Assembly (NCBI GenBank): GCA_037783545.1
Contig: JBBELK010000620.1
Location: forward strand, 2,294,001 to 2,358,000
DNA: 64,000 bases
Direction: 5' to 3'
From: Henricia sp. BOLD:AAB3569
Lineage: Eukaryota > Echinodermata > Asteroidea > Spinulosida > Echinasteridae
The notes under the pieces were generated by a model that was given only the letters and a program-made list of their open reading frames with translations, was not told the origin of the DNA and searched no databases. Each line of letters begins with the position of its first letter. Within the stretch, counting starts at the first letter, position 1. The translations under genes and the position numbers were made by a program. Below are positions 1 through 12,600 of the stretch, in pieces.

Positions 1-503
1 TTCGGTAATAACGAACACTCGGTAATAACGAACGCCCTGTTTGGCTCCCGATTTGTAGGTCTACGATGTGCCGAACACGGCTCACCGAACACCCTGCTAA
101 ATAAAGTTGCCTGGTGCAACTTTTGAAAAAAAATTCTTTCAATCTATGGTTGCATTTCCCCAGTATAAACTGCAAAATAAATCAGCAATTAAAAGATTTC
201 ACAAATCAGGTTTAGGCAAAATATCTCGGGTAGTAAACTAAAATTAAATAAATATACAATTTTAATACCACAGCAAGGTTTATTACAACTTCTAAACGAT
301 ACACTTAGACTCCAAAAAGTGCAGTCGAAAATGGACAAAAGAGGGCGCTCTAGGGCATAAACAGACAGATGGTGCTCAAGGGTGTCAATAGAGGGCGCTC
401 TACCATTTCGTGTCTGACAAACACGCTGGGCGAACGGATGTATGATTGTCAAATCGCTATAACGAACGATCGCCGTGTTCGTTATAGCGACGTTCTACTG
501 TAT
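1..503. mobile_element. Pogo/Tc1-like element end, truncated by window edge
   Basis: The right end reads CGTTATAGCGACGTTCTACT, typical of pogo/Tigger-like inverted repeats, and repeated GGTAATAACGAAC motifs lie at the left edge. A small relative is at 30796-30954, sharing GGCTCCC and the same end. The interior carries no transposase. Confidence 0.45.
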
Positions 504-556
504 AATTAGAAACAGAAAAACAGACTTCACAGTTAGTTTCAAATTTCAATGCTTAC

Positions 557-679
557 CAAGTATCTTATGAGGTTTTGGAAGACCATGGGAAAGTACTCAT
601 CAATGATCATTTTGCATTCACTCTTTGGAAGTCCAAAATCTTGATTACACACTGTGATGAGCTCGTTGAAAATAAATTG
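557..679 (-). CDS. Saposin gene exon 7: middle of saposin-B domain 2
   Basis: One hundred and twenty-three bases, residues 180-220, with C190 and C201 and the motif ECKMIIDEYFPMVFQNL. It is the counterpart of exon 4. Acceptor TGTGTGCAG, donor GTAAGC, phase 0. The exon with the last two Cys of this domain is not seen in bases 1-556, so the gene continues to the left. Confidence 0.87.
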
Positions 680-3600
680 CTGCACACAAAATAGTAAAAA
701 AGGCAAATCATTTCTTATTTAATAATATTTAATAGTCAAAATTAATTTTTAATGGATTGATGAACTTTCAATTTTCAATCCATAAGCTGAACTACATGAA
801 GCTTTCAAGTGTCAATTTAGAACGTCAAACGTCGCGCTTATGCCGTGTCAAAATAAATTCAACTTGGCACGACGTTGGTACGACGTTAGCACAGCAGTGG
901 CTTCAAACGTCGAACTTAATTGCAAACTCCCAGTCGAGCTTAAATACATCCAACATGGCCGATGAGTATTGTGCACGTCATGCACGTGCGTTTTCCATTC
1001 TGTCCTTGTACGTCGCCATTTTATTATTTTGATGCACTTGTTTGTTGGTTATTTCTTTACTCACATACGCGCTGCGAGCATGCGCATTCCTAGTCGGAAC
1101 AAAATTGCGGACCAACTTCGAACTGGAATTAAATTCGACACGGCAGAAGCACGACGATTGAAGCCAATCCATGTTTGTGCCGCACTAAATTGAGTTAGCA
1201 CGGCAGACCCTGTCGAGCTAAAATCTTCTGCCGTGTCAAACTCATTTTGCCGAGACAAATGGCTTCAAACGTCGTGCTTGTGCCGTGTCAAAAAATCAAG
1301 TTAAATTTAATTCGACACAGCATAAGCGCGACGTTTGAAGCGGGCCTAAGAATGCTACACTTGAGATATATATATATGTGGGTGGCACCATTGGCAGACA
1401 CTGGGGAATCCCTTTACTCTTCATGAAAGAATGCTCTAGGATCTTTTTAAGTGCGTTACAGAACACACTGGACCAAAGGGATCTTCCAAAGGATGGAGCA
1501 ATTGTGGTTAAATGCCTTGCTTAAGGGCACTTGTGAAAACCTGAATATTGCCAGTCGACATAAATGGAAATTGATATGAAAATTATTGTTATGATTCTTA
1601 AAGGCAGAACACATGATTGGTAAACCATTACAAATTGTTTTATCTCCCTGTGTGATTGAAGATAAGAATGATTAAAACCAACCTGAGCAAAATAAATCAG
1701 CTCCGTACTTCGTCTAACTTTTGAGAAAACAGTCAAAAAATGCTTACGCCACGGTCACTTCCCCCAAAACCATTTCGCCCGAACCACTTCGCCCTGAACC
1801 ACGGCCTGTGCACGAAGTATTTTGGGGCAAAGTGGTATTCGGACTAAGTGGTGTAAGGACGAAGTGGTTTTGAGGCAAGGTGGCTTTTGGGGCGAAGTGG
1901 TTCACGGCGAAGTGCGAAATGGTTTTGGGGCGATGTGAATTGTTTTGCTCATTTCTCCAAGACTATAGCACTTCAGACAAAACCATTCCAAGGGAAGTTT
2001 ACTACCGTCATAATGTTTATATTGTGTAAGTTATGTGTAAATCTGTGAACCTTTCGGATTTTCGAAATTACCAATGATGTGTTCTAACTTTAAATGAATT
2101 TTACAATATACCGTTCACCCGTTTTCTTTTTGTGTACGAGTGTGTGAAACAAACAGTCTTTTTTCTCTCTGTACCTGGATAGTTTTGTTGCTCAGTATGT
2201 CTTTGAGATTGGCAAAGATCTGTTTGCAATCTGCACAAGGGTCAGCCTGGAACTGGGGAAGCTACAAAAGAAAGCACAAAAAAATGCATCATTGTTTTTG
2301 TTTGCGAGGGGGGGGGGGTGGGGGAGCGACATACTCTTGAACAAAAGGAAAAACAATTTTCTGTCATTTTTATGATGGCCCATGTTTTATTACAACATAA
2401 ATTGCTTCCTTCAATATACACCAGGCAGAGGAATTTGGAGTGTGTGGCCGTCGTGCATTATCTACATCACCTTTCACACAATTACCCATTGAAACCATCT
2501 GCATGAAACCGATATATATGTATTTAATACAAGGAAATTGTTACTTTTGAAGTAAATTTTTATTGTCTGTTGGTTTCTAATCATGACCAAAACAAGCCAG
2601 CTTGCTTAAAAAATAAATGTATAATACATGTACATGTATAATGTATTTAGCCCTAATTTGAAACTGAAACTTGTCAGCATCTACAACGATATGGTGTAAA
2701 CAAACAAATGTGACCCGCTCTGGGAAAAGGTAGCATAAGTAGCGCTGGATAGTATTCTTTTTGCGTCCATAAGAAGAAATCTGTGGCATTTCTACGCTCA
2801 TTAAAATACCAAAACACAAAGGGAATTCCAGGCGTAACACAGACATTCCAGGCAGAATCTGGGCACCGGCAGGAATTTCCATTGTGTTTTGGTATTTTAA
2901 TGAGCGTGGATTTGCCGCGGATTTCTTCTTATGGTCGCAAAAAGAATACTAGCCAGCGCAACTTATGCTTCATTTTCGCAGAGCGGGTCACATATAAGTC
3001 TGTTTCCAATACTGGAGAGACTTTTTCACCAGGATCATAACTCTGTGCAATGCCAGTTATCTTCTCTCAAAACAAAAGAAATATCTTAAGAGAGATCTAA
3101 GGAGATAACTTAAGCAACAAATAGTGCAACAACATAACTTTCTGAAAACCCTGTGTACAAATTTCCTATTTAACGTATGTAACATTGGACACATACGGTA
3201 TATTGGAAATTTGCACATAGGGCTTTCAGGAAGGTATGTTGTGGCACTATTCGTTGAAGTTCTTTAGCAGAAGTTATCTACTTAGATCTATCTTAAGATA
3301 TTTCTTTTGTTTTGAGAGAAGATGAATGACATTGTACAGAGATACCGGTATAATCCTGGAGGAAAAGGTCTCTCTAGTATTGAAAACAGACGCATATATA
3401 CCGTATGTGGCCACTAAAATCTCTTCACATAGCACATTTAAATAAATAAAAAAAATAAAAATAGTTTTCATTTCCATAAATAAATCAATCTTTATCCAAA
3501 AGGTAATTTGACTTGATTAGGAAAAACAAATGCTGTTCATTAATTAAATTTGCCCCATTTATTGCCTATTGTGCTGTGTACACTATATCTAGAATCACTC

Positions 3601-6600
3601 AAATTTAGTGTACTCATCAGGAATGCATAATAGACCGATCCAGTAAGCTCCGCCCATTTTGGAATTGACCAATCACCGCCTCAGGTTCAGGTAACCAAAA
3701 GGTGGATCTCCATTTCGGTTACCCGAGTCCTCAAAATTTTGTGCACAGAGCATCGGCAAATGCAGCACGAGTGACGCAAAAACACCATAAACATCATTTT
3801 TATCAGCGCAGAGGAGGCTAGCGGGTTTAAAACGAATTGTATAAGACTATCCTAACCTACTTTTAATCCCTTCATAAATGTGTTTTCGTGTAAACGTGAA
3901 AAACTTACAAAAATTAGCTTGTCGTTTTGCTAAGTTGTGCATTCACTTCGTTTTAGATGTGTGTCGAGATGTTTTTGTTTGATGGCGCACGTTACGCGTA
4001 TTGCAGACGTGTTGTACGTGCACGCATACGACTGGATACTTAAGTCGACATTTTGTTTTCGAGTGTGCAGTTTCTATGTGCGTGTGCGTGTTTCAATACG
4101 CGCTGACCAGGGCGCAGACGCTGACGCACGGCACGGCCACGCGACTCTACTGCACACGTGCATGGCACGTGTGGCATGTTGCTAGGCAATTTCTAAGTGG
4201 GCGGAGCTTACTTGATCGGTCTATTACAATCATCATGAATATTTACCAGTGTTAAAGCAGCCATGTTCTTAGTGGGCGTGGCCTCCTTGCATAGATCTAG
4301 TACGGTGCAGACTTTGGAAGCGTCCTGAATGATGAAAACATGAGAATAAGAACTAATAAGAACATAAATACATGGGGAAAAAATAATCAGCATTCTATTT
4401 GGGTCTGTCCACAGTAATGGGGTACATTTGAAAAATAAGTCAATAAATTCTTTCAGATCTTTAATTTATCTCAGAATTAAGGAAATGTCATTGTTTTGTT
4501 CTCATGAGATAACTTTTGCCCAAAAAGGTAAGAAATTGCTGCCACAACATACATTTTTGAAAAGCTTGTGTACAAATTTTCCTATTATGTATGTAACGTG
4601 GACAGACAATTTTGTGACTTTTTTTCTGTCTTTGTTACATGCGTAATAGGAAAATTTGTGCACGGAGTTTTCACAAATGTATGTTGTAGGACTATTTGTA
4701 GGACTATTATTTGCTCAGTTTAGCTTGATAATTTAAAGATAAAATTAAGACATTTGAAGTGAACTGGGACCTAAGATCTTGAATGTTACAGAAATGTACC
4801 CCATTACTGTGGACAGACCATTTGCATATCTTGCAGCATCTTGTGGAATAAAATGGTTTATTATTAGGTTGATGGAATAGGTTCAACACGATACATACCG
4901 GTACACAAAGAGAATAATGCATGCACAAAAATTCCACACATCAAAATCAATCAAAGTCACAGTGAACGATTTCGTTCTGAAACATTGGATAGCAGATTTG
5001 CTATGCAATATTTTTTTGGGGAGCAATTTTGTTAAGCAATCCAGTATTTTTGTATAGCAAATTCAAAATGGATGATTAAACGCTGCATACTGTATAAGGG
5101 CTTCTTTTGCGAGTTATTTTAATAACCATAACAATGTTGTTAATATTCACATTTTCAATTTAATGAAAGATTAAGTGACGATTAAGTTACCTGGGGTTAA
5201 TCACTATAAATAAAGCAAAAGCACACATTCATTTTAAACTTGCTCCACATGTTTTATTTCAGTACATGTAGTCTCTGAATAGTACAGTAAAATTGAAAAA
5301 AGGATTCTTAATACTTGCAGGCTGCACAGTAAGAGTAAGACTCTTGAGAAGCTCATCATAATTTGTCTCTTTTATTGACTAGGCCTAAAGCATCGGCAAG
5401 TGCAGATTTGATGGAAAAACTCCAAATTTTTAATATTTTGTGAGGAAACATTTACAAATTTTTTTTCAGTCTGCCTCATGTTTTGCACACAAGGTCTGAA
5501 GCCATAATCAACTACATTTACTCAATTCTTTCCCATACCGCGCCCATTGTCTATAGGCTGTAGGCCTCAGTCTTCCAGGTTCCCGCCCCGTTCTATCCCG
5601 CACCGCTCGTGCGCTGCATGCAGAGCTAATAAGTGGCAGGCTCGACACGGCCAGTGATTGACTGGTGACCGTGTTACTTTCAAAATATCCTCATTTCTCC
5701 CACACATTTTTACACTTTGTCCATGAGACAGAGTGGACGATGTTTCCAACAAAAATGACGATCAACTAAAACACGGTCGCTGCTATCATTCCTCCATGCT
5801 GGAATGCACGAAAAAACGATTACAAAAAAAACGATACGATCGACAGCCTAGCTGAGCTGATATCTCTATGCACATTCACAACCAGGTTTTGCAAGAAAGC
5901 GATTATGTTGTAAAACGCATGCTGATTGGCTGATAAAAATAATATGACTTGTTGCTACTAAATTCTGGCCAATGACGTTTAAGTTAACAAAACGGTGATC
6001 GGCAGTATGAGATACCAAGCCGCTGACTTGGATTTACTGTGTTCACGTGCAATGCTCTTTGCAGGTTTTTGTGCCGTTGCACAGAGAACGTATTGAAACA
6101 ACTTACCGCTACAGTACCACCGCTGCACGCGCCGTGCGAAGCGGATTAGCACCGCTATCGGACCGGGCTGCTGGCTGTGGACCTTAATCGAGAGCTGTTT
6201 TTGGCGGCTCGTGCAAATCAGAAGCAGTGATTGTAGTATTTTTTTTTATCAGTGCTCTCCGTGGTTCTTTTTTTCACGAAAGATAATTTATGTCAATTCT
6301 TTACTTAGCAGCACCATGTGTGATAATTTTGTTGTGCGTACGGTAATATTTCATGCATTTCGAACCGGAATTTCAGCGTATCGGGCTGATATGCACGTGC
6401 GTAGAAAGAACCCTGCCGTAAGCCGTCGCGATACGTTAGTCTGGTTAGTTTTCTATTTTCGTTTTTTCATTTCTCACTAACATTTACAAAACTAATCTGG
6501 AAGTGCAAGAATAAGGACAAAATGTTGAACAAAAATGTGTTGTAAATTGCATCGCTAAATCAAGTCAAAAATTGCGATGCACTTTGAAAAGTGGCATCGC

Positions 6601-9600
6601 AGATTGTCAAAAACGCGTTGCATTTTGCGATGCGATACAGGGGAAATCATTCACCGAGTCATTTTGTAAACTTTCCACCACGGCATATTTCAACACACTC
6701 ATAAAAATGAGAAAATGAGAATTTGAAACAAATGTCCTATAAAAACTCTGCCATCTTTCACTTTCTAGCTTATGCAACATTTATAAACTCCTCAAACAAA
6801 GTTCGGAAACTCAAGTTTGACCGACAATTTCTCTCCTGTTACTAAGTCATTTTCCTTGAATTTGTTATCATTGGAAAGCCCCGTTATTCCTCTTTACAAT
6901 GATGTGTCATAAAATTCACTATTACTGTCATGGGAATGTGTCAATACACTTTTTGACAATAGCAATGCATTTTGTGACATTTCACTTTACACCCGCCCCC
7001 GTATTCAGCTGTGCTGCACATCCCCCAATTGCTGAATCATAACAAATGACACATCATTGTAAAAAGGAATAACAGGGCTTTTTAATGATAAAAAATTCAA
7101 GGAAAATGACTTGGCAACAATAGAGAAATTGTCAGTCAAACTTGAGTTTTCAAACTTTTTTTGGAAGAGTTTATAAAGTAGGTGAAGCTTGCAACTTCAA
7201 AATTGTCATTTTTAAAAAGAATTTTCTTGCAATATTAAAATATTTTATAAATTTATTTCATTCTTACAAACATTTTTTCATTATTTCAAACATAATGGCG
7301 ACATCAGATAGTAAAAAAATAGGAAAACCTATTTTTTTTATTGAACTTTTCCCTTGAAACGACTCAGCCGACAGTGAAAGATACATCATTGCACAGATGC
7401 TAATCTTATGAACGTACTCAAACTTGACAATCGATAATACATGTCTGGCCATGGGGTGGGGTCAATGAATTTTATAACAGTCATAGATATGTAGTCCAGT
7501 GTTGCAATAAAAAATCAAACGTAGAAGGTCACATGCATTAAGTAGGATAAGATAGCACACAAGTGGCCATTTCAAAATTAAAAATAGTAGTAAAAAACAG
7601 CAAGGTAAGAGTTTAATACTATTTACACAAGGCATGTGATCATCACATGACTTATCGTATCTCATTTGTCACTGAACTTTGAACGAGTGTATAGAATGAT
7701 GAAACCATCAGAACCATGGGTCATGAGACTAAACGTACAGGGCTGTTAATAATTAAAAATCAGGTGATACAAATTTTTGTTCAAGGCAACCTACCAACTT
7801 TGCCGAGTAAAAAATCGGACTGTAGTGAAACTTGCAACGGTCGAGTTGGTGCAACGGTCGAGTTGGTGCAACGGTCGAGTTGGTGCAACGGTCGAGTTGG
7901 TACAACGGTCGAGTTGGTAAAACGGTCGAGTTGGTAAAACGGTCGAGTTGGTAAAACGGTCGAGTTGGTAAAACGGTCGAGTTGGTAAAACGGTCGAGTT
8001 GGTAAAACGGTCGAGTTGGTAAAACGGTCGAGTTGGTAAAACGGTCGAGTTGGTAAAACGGTCGAGTTGGTAAAACGGTCGAGTTGGTAAAACGGTCGAG
8101 TTGACCTAGTACTGCACCCGTTTTCATGTGCACAACACATGCGGCGCTGGCGGGGAGTCAGGTCAAGTCGACCGTTTACAAACTCGACTCAAATACTACT
8201 TCGCCTAGCCCAGGTTGGACGTCGTTGTCTTCACTGCATTACGACCATCCGCTATGTAGTATGCGGTAATTATAAGGAGTCCAACCTGAGCTACACTTCA
8301 TCATTCGTGCAGCACGGTATATTATGTGATTCATTATAACAGCGCTAAGAACGTCTTGAATTGGACAGTACTAATGTTGTAGCAATATGCCTGGTCGCCT
8401 TGCACGGCTGCTGCATGCTGTACGCACAGCCAGTGTGGCAGAAACCAGATACCATCAGAGTTGTGCTTCGCAGTTGGGTTGTTTCTGGTACACCGGTACG
8501 GTTGGTGGATAAGTGCTCGACTCGGTCAGCGTTGGCCACGCGCAATGCATGGTGAATAAACCGTACATTTTGTGTGCATGCGGTATTCTCGGTATTTTTT
8601 TTTTTTTCCTCATGTTTTCAAAAATCTCACTGTTCCGATTTTCAACACTTTTAACACTTAAAAATCGGAACAAATACGATTAAATCGGACTAGTTGGCAG
8701 GTATGCAATGGACATGATTTGTAATACAATTCTGTACAAGTCTGTTTACACAAGATTTAGGACACATTTGTAAGAAAAGTGCTTTGTAATAGCTTTGTGG
8801 TTGCGCAATAAGGGCAATATTACTTCAATACACTTTGACAAGCTTTTCAGAGGGCAATAAACTACTCAATTAATTGGACACAATGCACCATTTTATCTTT
8901 TTAACTTTAATTACATCTAGATGTTATCTACTTGCATCTGCAGCCAGACTTGCGTAATGGTCCGATGAGTGAGGTCAAAAAGTGCATGCCTTTATCATCA
9001 CTAAACTTAAAGAGGAAGAATCCCCCTTGACGAAAATCCATCATTTAGGATTTTTTCGATAGTCCAAACATCCCTCTTGCCGACGTGGATTTTTATTATT
9101 TTTTAATTGTCGGTTTTAAGTGGATAAATTGCAAGCAAAAGTGCGCTTTTCGAAAATGAGATTTTCGCGATTTCTGAAACGCTTATTAGGTATTCATGAT
9201 ATGCACGTGACCCCGTGACGCAATCCTGAGAAAGAGAAGTCAACACGATTGTTAGCTCCATACGTTTACACGCAAACAACTTGGAAAACCGTCTCTGTTA
9301 GATGGTGTTTTTTGAAGAATTTTGTTGGTCCAAAAAGCCAGAGATATGCCCAGTACCTAGCTGCGTGGTTGTATGTTTTACCAGACACTATGAAAAAAAA
9401 AGAGCAGAAAGATTTTCTTTTCTATTACCAAAAGAGAGAAAAATGAGTCGCTCATTCTAACTTGTACCGGCCGATGTTCAAACACGTGGGTGACTACGGC
9501 CCGCAGGGAACCGTTCTATGCTGTACACAGACCGCTGTGAATGCCGTTCGTTCCGTGACAAAACCACCCGTCGCAATGCACCAGTATTTACTTCAAAAGA

Positions 9601-12600
9601 GCTTCATTGTGAGCCACAATTTCACCGTTTTTTCACAAAATAGGTAATAGTAGATTGTTGTCATATTACATGAAGTGTTTTTCACGTTTGTATTTTGAAT
9701 TACAAGAACAAAACAGGCATGATAAACATTCACTTCGTGTATTTTCCATTCAATACTGCACAGACCGTTTTGTATGTTTCTCAGGATGACGTCAAAACCC
9801 TGTTGATAAACAACCAAAGTGACCTCGAGCGTTTCAGAATTTCGGGTGAAGAGGGTTGGAACTGCTTTACGTTTTAAGCAAAAGCCTGTCGATTTTTTGT
9901 GAAAAACAAGTTGTTATGGTGTTGTAGACACATACACCTCCATGATAAACAAAACAATGTGGACGGGGGGGATTCTAGCTGTTTAAGGGTCGAACTATTT
10001 AGACAAATACTTAAAGTTTTATACATTTGGTTATAATTTTCAGCAAATGGCAAAATCAACAAAAATGTATTTAGCACTGCATAAAAATGTATGCACTTGT
10101 AGAAACTTTTCTTTTGCTAAAACTTGGCAATTATTTCAAATTTGCCAGATGAAAACCTGAATTACAGGTACATTTAGCACATTCAAGACCACTTTTGTAC
10201 CAGACCCCTTACTGTATACAGCATCTGAACATATCAAATTAATAAAATAAAAAATCGGTGAAATGATTTTATCAACTTACTAATTTAGTCACAAGTTTCT
10301 CCAATAAGTCTTTTCCATAGAGGTCAACAATCAGCTTGCAGGTCGTGGCCTTTGACCCCAACTTGTCACACAGGTCTCTAAGAACCCTAGTAATGTCATC
10401 CTGCAAAGAAAAGAAGAAAACAAACATTTTGACAAAGCTAGTGTTTTATGGGATTTGAATTTTTAAACATGCCCTTATCTGTTAACAGGATTTAGTTGGA
10501 CATCAGGTTGACTTTCAAAAGTTCATGCAAACAACATCCAATATTAGGAAGTTTGGCATCTGTTAAAGGAGCGTGACCAGAGTTTCTGAAAAATAGTTTT
10601 CGATGTAACTTACCAATATTATCAAGTAACTCCCATACACACCTCCCATGTCCCAAAAACCCGAAAACATTCGCGATTTCCAGTAAAAAATTGAACAAAA
10701 CTATCGAGTCGGCTTTCAGTGGATAAACGTTGATACTGGAAAATTAGTTTACAAATAAACGGTGGATTTTCGACGATATCCTCGGAAATATGCGGCCTAG
10801 AAGCGCGGGAGTTTCAGTTTCGTAATTAGAAAAATATAACGGATGTTATGATATAAAAATCTCATGACCCATAAGGTAAGTCCCGGGGAGTTATGGGTCA
10901 AAAAAAGTGATCTGGTCACACTCCTTTAAACCATGGAGGAAGGTTGTTTCCTTCCTCATTGGTTAAACCCATCTGCATTATCAGGGGATACACTCTAAAC
11001 TCACCATACAATTATCAGCGATTTAATGCAGAGAATGGTTCAGCACACTGAGAAAATTGGGCAGTGGGCGCACCCCTCAGATCCAAAAATTACTGTATTG
11101 AGGGCCGGGGGGGGGGGGTGGGGGGGGGGAGAGGGGATGGTGCAATAGCATCATGCCTCCACCCCACCCCCAATCAGTACGCCACTGATTTTAATCTTTT
11201 GTTTTATTTTATTCAGCACAAGTCTTTCTCAAATGTGAGGAATGTAGACCGAGTGTCATTGCTGTGGTTTATTTCGGGGAAACTTTAATTCTATTAAAGG
11301 GCTGTGACATGCTAAACAACTTTGTGCCTAAGCTTTGCTTCATAATGACGGATTACTTGTTCAGCAAGACATACTATTGTTCGTTTGTATGTAAAATCAA
11401 TAAAAGGTAGCCTTTTTCAGCTTTGAAGATTTCATTGCAATAAACCACAGACAGAGGGCACTGTTTGGAGTGCATCACGTAAGGAAGACAGAAGGGAGAA
11501 GTTAAGAAAAAAACATAAGACTTCAAGTTGAACTTGTGGCAAATTTTTGCAGTTTTCTCCCCCAGTTTCGACATGGCTTACAACAGGAAACACGTAGAAC
11601 AAACTAAAACAGTCATGGATTACAAAAGTTCCAGGACGTTTGAGAAAAAAAGGTGGAATATTTTGTGCACAGTTGAATGTGATTTACCTGTGTTTGCCTC
11701 TTGTGACATGACCTTGGTCATGTGCATATTTGCATTAGCATAAAAACTCAAAACCGTTGTTTTAACCCCCAAAACAAGCTCCAAATAAGACTTTTATGAA
11801 TGTAACCGAGTATATTGGTTTTATAGCATATATTTAATTGATAAAAATCCCAAATAAGGGGCCCTTTAAGCAGCTCTATGAAATTGGCCCCAGGTTGACT
11901 TTCAAATGTTTATGCTAACAACACTCAATATTAGGAAGTTTGGCATCTGTTAAACCATGGAGGAAGGTGGTTTCCTTCCTCCATGGTAAACCATCTGCAT
12001 TCTCAGGGGATACACACTCTAAATTCACCATACAATTATCAGCGATTTAATGCAGAGAATGGTTCAGCATACTTAAAAAATTGGGCAGTGGGCGCACCCC
12101 TCAGATCCAAAACGTACTGTATTGGGGGCCGGGGGGAGAGAGGACGGTGCCATAGCATTATGCCTCCACCCCACCCCCACTCAGTACGCCACTGATTTTA
12201 ATATTTTGTTTTATTTTATTCAGCACAAGTCTTTCTCAAATGTGAGGAATGTAGACCGAGTGTCATTGCTGTGGTTTATTTCGGGGAAACTTTAATTCCA
12301 TTAAAGGGCCTGTGACATGCTAAACAACTTTGTGCCTAAGCTTTGCTTCATAATGACGGATTACTTGTTCAGCAAGACATACTATTGTTCGTTTGGATGT
12401 AAAATCAATAAAAGGTGGCCTTTTTCAACTTTGAAGATTTCACTGCAATAAATCACAGACAGAGGGCGCCGTTTTGAGTGCATCACATAAGGAAGACAGA
12501 AGGGAAAAGTTAAGAAAAAACATAAGACTTTAAGTTGGACTTGTGGCAAATTACTGCAGTTTCTACCCTTAGTGGAATCTTTTGTGCACAGTTGAATGTG

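Noticed and set aside
7753-8140. 126- and 119-codon frames with a TRPFYQLD-type repeat
   Set aside because: Products of a 17-bp tandem repeat; the same peptide appears in several frames.
9249-9877. Possible relic of a THAP-like or transposon protein
   Set aside because: Several stops and no clear Cys/His pattern, so naming it would be guesswork.
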